Below, in pieces: positions 60,008 through 64,000 of a DNA stretch of 64,000 nucleotides. Source of the DNA: Salinivirgaceae bacterium. GTDB lineage: Bacteria; Bacteroidota; Bacteroidia; Bacteroidales; SZUA-534. Position 1 is the first letter of the stretch. Every line of letters starts with the position of its first letter. The stretch is from contig JAFYYA010000058.1 in assembly GCA_017557785.1 (NCBI GenBank), positions 1 through 64,000 of the forward strand, read 5' to 3'. The notes under the pieces are model-generated. The model saw only the letters and a list, made by a program, of their open reading frames with translations, did no database searches and was not told the origin of the DNA. The position numbers and the translations under genes were made by a program.

Positions 60008-60496
60008 TTACAGACCGCTCTTTTTAATTGTTGAAGTGGTGGAATAACCATCGACGAACGGCAGTGTGAGTACCTTTCCGCCGTGTGCCGTAACAATGTC
60101 GTAGCCCACAATGTCTTCAACGCGGTAGTCGCCGCCTTTGACCATAATGTCGGGCTGCACCTGCATGATCAGATTGTACGGGGTGTCGTCGGCAAAGAAC
60201 GCCACAGCATCAACAAATTCAAATGCCGACAATACGATTGCCCGTGCCTGTTCGTCATTCACGGGGCGTGTCGGGCCTTTAAGACGGCGCACAGAGTCGT
60301 CGGTATTGAGTCCGATGATGAGTTTTGTGCCCAGGTCGGCGGCTTTGGCCAGATATTCGGCGTGACCGCGGTGAATGATGTCGAAACAGCCGTTGGTGAA
60401 CACTATCGTTTCATTGTCGGAATGCCATTTTGCGATGGTGTCGGCAAGCCGTTGGCCGGTCAGCAGTTTCGATGTCAAAGTGCTGAAATGGCTCAT
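60008..60496 (-). CDS. rfaE2: D-glycero-beta-D-manno-heptose-1-phosphate adenylyltransferase
   Basis: A 162-aa nucleotidyltransferase that makes ADP-heptose from heptose-1-phosphate for the lipopolysaccharide core. The fold motif is [17 protein letters not shown] (HRGH at 42-45), with [17 protein letters not shown] and the terminal [12 protein letters not shown]. It corresponds to the C-terminal domain of bifunctional HldE, here as a separate protein; the kinase domain (RfaE1) is not in the window. The start overlaps the panD stop as ATGA. Confidence 0.92.
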   Translation of the reverse strand: MSHFSTLTSKLLTGQRLADTIAKWHSDNETIVFTNGCFDIIHRGHAEYLAKAADLGTKLIIGLNTDDSVRRLKGPTRPVNDEQARAIVLSAFEFVDAVAFFADDTPYNLIMQVQPDIMVKGGDYRVEDIVGYDIVTAHGGKVLTLPFVDGYSTTSTIKKSGL

Positions 60497-60846
60497 TTGA
60501 CAAGCATGTTGGTTGCCGTGTCGGGGAAGATGAATGTGGGTTTGAATGTTTTGGCTTCTTCAAAGTCCATCTGAGCGTATGAAATAATCACAACAACGTC
60601 GCCCACAACGGCCTTGCGTGCAGCCGGACCGTTAAGGCAGATGCATCCCGACCCGCGTTTTCCTTTGATGATGTAGGTCTCGAGCCGTTCGCCATTGTTC
60701 GCATTAACAACCTGGACCTTCTCGTTCTCAATCATATTGGCGGCGTCGAGCAAATCTTCGTCGATGGTTATGCTGCCAACATATTGAAGGTTTGCTTCAG
60801 TTACCGTAACCTTGTGAATCTTCGACTTAACAACTTCGATTGTCAT
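60493..60846 (-). CDS. panD: Aspartate 1-decarboxylase
   Basis: A 117-aa pyruvoyl enzyme that makes beta-alanine from aspartate for pantothenate and CoA. The proenzyme cleavage site is YVGSITID (G24-S25), followed by [20 protein letters not shown] and a C-terminal VVIISYAQM strand. The start at 60846 gives the usual [17 protein letters not shown] terminus; codons further upstream include the promoter. It is translationally coupled to rfaE2 although the two pathways differ. Confidence 0.95.
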   Translation of the reverse strand: MTIEVVKSKIHKVTVTEANLQYVGSITIDEDLLDAANMIENEKVQVVNANNGERLETYIIKGKRGSGCICLNGPAARKAVVGDVVVIISYAQMDFEEAKTFKPTFIFPDTATNMLVK

Positions 60847-60871
60847 CTCATTGTGATTGTTTAAACGGGCA

Positions 60872-60879
60872 CAAAGGTA
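60872..60879 (-). promoter_or_regulatory. Candidate -7 promoter box of panD-rfaE2
   Basis: On the minus strand TACCTTTG, exact TAnnTTTG, 25 bases before the panD ATG. No standard -33 box is seen. Confidence 0.5.
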
Positions 60880-60931
60880 GTAAAATAACAATAAGAATTA
60901 CTTGAAGTTTTTACTCTCTCTCGAGTGATGA

Positions 60932-61153
60932 TTAATCCTTTTTCTGTGTTCTGACAATAATCAGATACATTGCAGCGGCCACAGCCGCGAGCGACAGCAC
61001 AACCGTGAACAATGGTTTTGTGGCAAAGCGTGCGTCGAGCCGGATTCCGCCCCACACGCCCAAAACAATAATGCCAAGCATTTCGAACGCAACGCCCGAA
61101 TACTTGGCATAGTTGTTAAGATTATTTCTCGAATCGTTATTTTGCTGCTTCAT
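60932..61153 (-). CDS. AtpZ/AtpI-like membrane protein
   Basis: A 73-aa protein with two membrane helices (SGVAFEMLGIIVLGVWGGIRLD; LFTVVLSLAAVAAAMYLIIV) and the family start NNYAKYSGVAFEM. AtpZ/AtpI proteins assist assembly or magnesium uptake of the ATP synthase rotor and usually precede atpB. Here no ATP-synthase gene follows; panD is next. The ATG at 61153 overlaps the bactofilin end by 17 bases, so the two are coupled. Confidence 0.8.
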   Translation of the reverse strand: MKQQNNDSRNNLNNYAKYSGVAFEMLGIIVLGVWGGIRLDARFATKPLFTVVLSLAAVAAAMYLIIVRTQKKD

Positions 61154-61511
61154 TGGCCTGCGGTGCTTTGCTGCCGTCCATCTTGCAGTTGCCTGTGAAG
61201 GTTGCGCCCGGCTCAATGGCCAGTTTCGTTGTCGAGATGTCGCCCAGGATGGCAGCCGTGCTCTTCAGCACAAGCAGTTCGGCAACAAAAATCTTGCCTT
61301 CAACCTTGCCTTCGATTTCCGAATTCTTGCAGGTAATCTGGCCGTTGATGTCGCCCGACGGGCCGATAACTATCTTGCCTGATATTTTGATATTGCCCGT
61401 AACCTTGCCGTCGATGCGCATGTCGCCGTTGCAGTCGATATCGCCTTTGATGGTTGTTCCGCCGCCAATGATATTAATTTGGTCGCGCAGTGATTCAGTT
61501 TCTTTTGCCAT
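61137..61511 (-). CDS. Bactofilin (polymer-forming cytoskeletal protein)
   Basis: A 124-aa protein with a central right-handed beta-helix of hexad-like turns (IKGDIDCNGDMRIDGKVTGN, NGQITCKNSEIEGKVEGKIF) flanked by short flexible ends. Bactofilins polymerise without nucleotide into filaments that organise the cell envelope or peptidoglycan synthesis. Length and pattern are typical. It is first in a two-gene unit with AtpZ and has its own -7 box. Confidence 0.92.
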   Translation of the reverse strand: MAKETESLRDQINIIGGGTTIKGDIDCNGDMRIDGKVTGNIKISGKIVIGPSGDINGQITCKNSEIEGKVEGKIFVAELLVLKSTAAILGDISTTKLAIEPGATFTGNCKMDGSKAPQANEAAK

Positions 61512-61543
61512 AGTCAGTTTAAGTTGATGTTTTCAAAAGTGCC

Positions 61544-61551
61544 CAAAGATA
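61544..61551 (-). promoter_or_regulatory. Candidate -7 promoter box of the bactofilin gene
   Basis: On the minus strand TATCTTTG, exact TAnnTTTG, 32 bases before the ATG at 61511. Confidence 0.5.
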
Positions 61552-61582
61552 GTTTTTTATGCGGAAATCCGCCCGAAATGGC

Positions 61583-61617
61583 AAAAAAAACGCACCGCTG
61601 AAAAAACAACGGTGCGC
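61583..61617 (-). terminator. Rho-independent terminator after fabH
   Basis: CGCACCG at 61591-61597 pairs with CGGTGCG at 61610-61616. On the minus strand the hairpin is followed by eight T. It lies 23 bases after the fabH stop and separates it from bactofilin. Confidence 0.9.
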
Positions 61618-61639
61618 TGTAGTATGGTTTCAACTGAAT

Positions 61640-62641
61640 TTATTTCGCGTCGTATCCCCACTTCAGGTAAATCGCACCCCATGTGAAGCCCGCGCCGAAC
61701 GACGACAGAATCAGATTGTCGCCCTTGTGCAGACGGTTTTCCCACTCGTGCAGGCACAATGGAATGGTGGCAGATGTGGTGTTGCCGTACTTTTGGATGT
61801 TTATCATCACCTTCTCGGGCGAAAGGTCCATCTCGCGGGCCACAGCATCGATGATTCGCAGATTGGCCTGATGCGGCACCAGCCAAGCCAGAGTGTCGGC
61901 GGTGATGCCGTTGCGTTTCATAACCTCAACCGAGACGTTGGCCATATTCGTCACGGCGTATTTGAACACTGTGCGGCCTTCCTGGTAAACAAAATGCTCG
62001 CGGTTTACAACCGTTTCGGCCGATGCCGGATGGCACGAGCCGCCAGCCTTCATATACAAGTAGTTGCGTCCTACGCCGTCGCTTTGCGCAATGAAATCGA
62101 TAACGCCCGTTCCGTCATCCGATGGCTCGATGAGCATTGCGGCAGCGCCGTCGCCAAAGAGCGGACAGGTTGAGCGGTCGGTGTAATCAACAATTGACGA
62201 CATCTTTTCAGCCGTCACTAGCAGCACTTTCTTGAACTGCCCCGACTCAACGTACATTTTGGCTGTGATGAGCGTGTAGATGAAGCCCGAGCAGCCTGCG
62301 TTGATGTCGAAATGCATTGCGTTTTTGATGCCCACTTTGTCGGCGATGATGCTTGCCGTTGCCGGGAAGGGCATGTCGGGTGTTACGGTTGCGCACAGCA
62401 CCAAATCAATTTGGTCAGGTGTGGTACCTGTTTTTTCAAATAGTTGGCGCACAGCACGTTCGCCCATATATGAAGAGCCTTCGCCGTCAATTTTAAGAAT
62501 GCGGCGTTCCTTGATGCCAACGCGGGTGGTTATCCACTCGTCGTTAGTATCAACCATTCGGCTCAACTCCTCATTGGTTAGCACATAATCAGGTACGTAC
62601 GCTCCAATTCCGGAAATTTTTGCTCGAATTTTTTCTGACAT
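61640..62641 (-). CDS. fabH: Beta-ketoacyl-ACP synthase III
   Basis: A 333-aa thiolase-fold enzyme that condenses acetyl-CoA with malonyl-ACP to start fatty-acid synthesis. The Cys-His-Asn triad is intact: C117 in [10 protein letters not shown]257 in LVPHQANLR and N287 in YGNTTS. The N terminus ([20 protein letters not shown]) and [17 protein letters not shown] are typical. The start codon shares one base with the plsX stop (TAATG). It ends the DUF177-rpmF-plsX-fabH unit. Confidence 0.95.
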   Translation of the reverse strand: MSEKIRAKISGIGAYVPDYVLTNEELSRMVDTNDEWITTRVGIKERRILKIDGEGSSYMGERAVRQLFEKTGTTPDQIDLVLCATVTPDMPFPATASIIADKVGIKNAMHFDINAGCSGFIYTLITAKMYVESGQFKKVLLVTAEKMSSIVDYTDRSTCPLFGDGAAAMLIEPSDDGTGVIDFIAQSDGVGRNYLYMKAGGSCHPASAETVVNREHFVYQEGRTVFKYAVTNMANVSVEVMKRNGITADTLAWLVPHQANLRIIDAVAREMDLSPEKVMINIQKYGNTTSATIPLCLHEWENRLHKGDNLILSSFGAGFTWGAIYLKWGYDAK

Positions 62642-63582
62642 TACTTATACAATTCGCAGATTTTTTCTGAAACCTTGGCTTCGATCATCTTCTTGGTTTG
62701 CAGAATCATAGTCTTTATTGCCTTGTCGTTCGAGATGCCGTGACCGATGAGCACAATGCCGTTCACGCCAAGCACCGGAACCGCGCCTGTGTTCTCGAAG
62801 TTGAACTTCTCGAAGAAGTCGTCGGTAAGGCCTTTCTTGCGGATAATCTTGTAAAGACCTTCGGCCTCTTTCAGAACGATATTGCCTGTGAATCCATCAG
62901 TTACGACCACGTCGGCGGGGCAGTTGCCCAGCAGTTGGTTACCCTCGATGTTGCCAATGAAGTTGAAATCCTTGGTGTCGGCCATAGCCTCGTAGGTGCT
63001 CTTTGTGACAAGGTTGCCCTTTGCCGGCTCGGCTCCAATGTTGAGCAGAGCCACTTTCGGGTCGGCGATGCCGTACATCTGCTTTGCGTAGACAGCGCCG
63101 ATTTGAGCGTACTGGTAGAGCACGTCGGGGCGGCAGTCGGCGTTCAGGCCCACATCGAGCAGTAGCGTCGGCGTGCCTTCGAACTGCGGCATCTCACTCG
63201 AGATGCACGGCCGGATGACTCCCGGAATGGCCTTGATTGTGTACATTGCGCCAACGAGCATTGCTCCGGTGCTTCCGGCGCTCGCGAATCCGTCTATCAG
63301 CTTTTTCTGAAGATAGCCGAAACCAACGGTGATGCTTGAGTTCGGTTTGGCTGTGAAAGCCTTTGCGGGATGGTCGCCCATCTCGATAACCTCCTGTGCG
63401 TCAACAATCTCGAACTTGCTTGAGTCGAAATTCTCACGCTGGCAGATGGTCTCGATTTTGTCTTTCGGACCGAACAACACCAATTTAACATCAGCAGGAA
63501 GCTCCTTCTGCGCCAGAATCGACCCCAAAACGGTTGCTTCGGGCGCAAAATCTCCTCCCATTATGTCAACTCCGATTCTCAT
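62641..63582 (-). CDS. plsX: Phosphate acyltransferase PlsX
   Basis: A 313-aa enzyme that makes acyl-phosphate from acyl-ACP, the donor for PlsY in phospholipid synthesis. Signatures are [57 protein letters not shown] and [15 protein letters not shown]. An ATG at 63582 gives the family N terminus; an upstream TTG is rejected. It sits between rpmF and fabH, the usual order, tying fatty-acid initiation to membrane lipid synthesis. Confidence 0.95.
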   Translation of the reverse strand: MRIGVDIMGGDFAPEATVLGSILAQKELPADVKLVLFGPKDKIETICQRENFDSSKFEIVDAQEVIEMGDHPAKAFTAKPNSSITVGFGYLQKKLIDGFASAGSTGAMLVGAMYTIKAIPGVIRPCISSEMPQFEGTPTLLLDVGLNADCRPDVLYQYAQIGAVYAKQMYGIADPKVALLNIGAEPAKGNLVTKSTYEAMADTKDFNFIGNIEGNQLLGNCPADVVVTDGFTGNIVLKEAEGLYKIIRKKGLTDDFFEKFNFENTGAVPVLGVNGIVLIGHGISNDKAIKTMILQTKKMIEAKVSEKICELYK

Positions 63583-63634
63583 TTTTGAGCAATTTTTGTT
63601 TGTCAAGGTTCATTCTCGCTGTCAAGGCAGCCTG

Positions 63635-63817
63635 TTAGGCAACAGTTTTCTCAATTGCCAGTTTGCCACGATAGTAGCCACACTCAGGGCATACGTGGTG
63701 ATATTCAACGGGTGCACCGCAGTTTGAGCATACAGCTACGGTTGGTGCAACTGCCTTGTAGTGAGTTCTTCTCTTGCGACCTCTTTCCTTAGAGTGTCTG
63801 TGTTTTGGATGTGCCAT
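63635..63817 (-). CDS. rpmF: Ribosomal protein bL32
   Basis: A 60-aa large-subunit protein: MAHPKHRHSKERGRKRRTHY basic N terminus, then a zinc-ribbon of two CxxC pairs (C30-C33 and C43-C46), so the zinc-binding form is encoded. It starts 12 bases after the DUF177 stop and precedes plsX by 52 bases. Confidence 0.96.
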   Translation of the reverse strand: MAHPKHRHSKERGRKRRTHYKAVAPTVAVCSNCGAPVEYHHVCPECGYYRGKLAIEKTVA

Positions 63818-63829
63818 TTTTGTAATATT

Positions 63830-64000
63830 TTAATTAATCAAATCTTTCAATTTATCCCATCGCGGGTCAGTTTCCTGACTGTCGGTTTGAGTTGCGCGAA
63901 TTTCTTCGAGCCGCTGAATCATCTCCGGGTTGCAAGTCGGGTTGCCGTTTTCGTCGTCAGGGTGATATTTCTGAAACGGAACGGCAAGGTTGATGAACTC
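63830..64000 (-). CDS. DUF177 (YceD-like) protein, C-terminal fragment
   Basis: The window ends inside this gene. The 56 visible residues (INLAVPFQKYHPDDENGN ... DPRWDKLKDLIN) match the conserved C-terminal region of DUF177/YceD proteins, which are linked with 23S rRNA processing and regularly precede rpmF. Reading is on the minus strand with TAA at 63832-63830. The N-terminal part lies beyond the right edge. Confidence 0.85.
   Translation of the reverse strand, partial: EFINLAVPFQKYHPDDENGNPTCNPEMIQRLEEIRATQTDSQETDPRWDKLKDLIN

Noticed and set aside
59960-60010. Hairpin after rfaE2 as a terminator
   Set aside because: The stretch is A/T-rich with a T-run but no convincing GC stem was found, so readthrough into the lipoprotein gene is as likely.
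1-64000. tRNA, rRNA, CRISPR array, IS element or prophage genes
   Set aside because: Looked for and not seen: no cloverleaf with a T-loop GTTCRA core, no regularly spaced direct repeats and no transposase or integrase motif.

Overview
The window is chromosomal DNA from a member of the Bacteroidota, most likely order Bacteroidales. The evidence is a type IX secretion (T9SS) cargo protein with a C-terminal sorting domain, a PorE-like T9SS periplasmic protein, GldF/GldG, Bacteroidetes-type promoters (TAnnTTTG at -7) in front of many genes, and gene orders usual for the phylum: rsfS-ftsH-DUF2007-cdsA-psd and DUF177-rpmF-plsX-fabH. No rRNA, tRNA, transposase, phage gene or CRISPR array was seen.

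Layout. 1-5.8 kb: the 3' end of a type I restriction subunit (hsdR), a lytic transglycosylase, an esterase-like lipoprotein, a SAM-I riboswitch ahead of metX, and a flippase-like membrane protein. 5.9-11.9 kb: a PorT-like barrel, the convergent gldF-gldG-DUF4340 operon, and a membrane-anchored C45-type Ntn hydrolase. 12-16.4 kb: ribosome silencing (rsfS), membrane protease (ftsH) and phospholipid synthesis (cdsA, psd), then a 56-aa 2[4Fe-4S] ferredoxin. 16.6-23.4 kb: an outer-membrane protein, comEC, and a translationally coupled operon of a small barrel, an M50-like metalloprotease and a helix-hairpin-helix (HhH)/barrel protein. 23.6-29.6 kb: a serine beta-lactamase-fold hydrolase, a GNAT acetyltransferase, the PorE-like protein and a phytoene-desaturase-like oxidoreductase.

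29.7-40.6 kb is a single 3633-codon gene for a secreted T9SS cargo built of large paralogous beta-rich blocks. Its -7 box is overlapped by a perfect 9-bp inverted repeat. Upstream of it on the same strand lies a lipid-export-like module (40.8-47.3 kb): an MMPL transporter fused to an acyltransferase and a methyltransferase, a GT2-DUF2062 glycosyltransferase, a small secreted protein and a LolA-like carrier. This set resembles the export and tailoring half of aryl-polyene/flexirubin loci, but no ketosynthase, ACP or dehydratase gene is in the window.

47.4-64 kb is mostly housekeeping: hxpB, an AT-rich lipoprotein/XRE pair, ilvE, prmA, a 1560-aa beta-rich exported protein overlapping proB, a DMT transporter, radA, a low-complexity lipoprotein, panD-rfaE2, bactofilin-AtpZ, and fabH-plsX-rpmF-DUF177. 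Together the genes describe a Gram-negative anaerobe-type cell with heavy investment in envelope biogenesis, lipid synthesis and surface display. The strongest candidates for new biology are the split lipid-export module, the giant cargo and its operator-like repeat, the comEC neighbourhood, and the 1560-aa protein. All functional statements come from reading motifs by eye; no database search was run.
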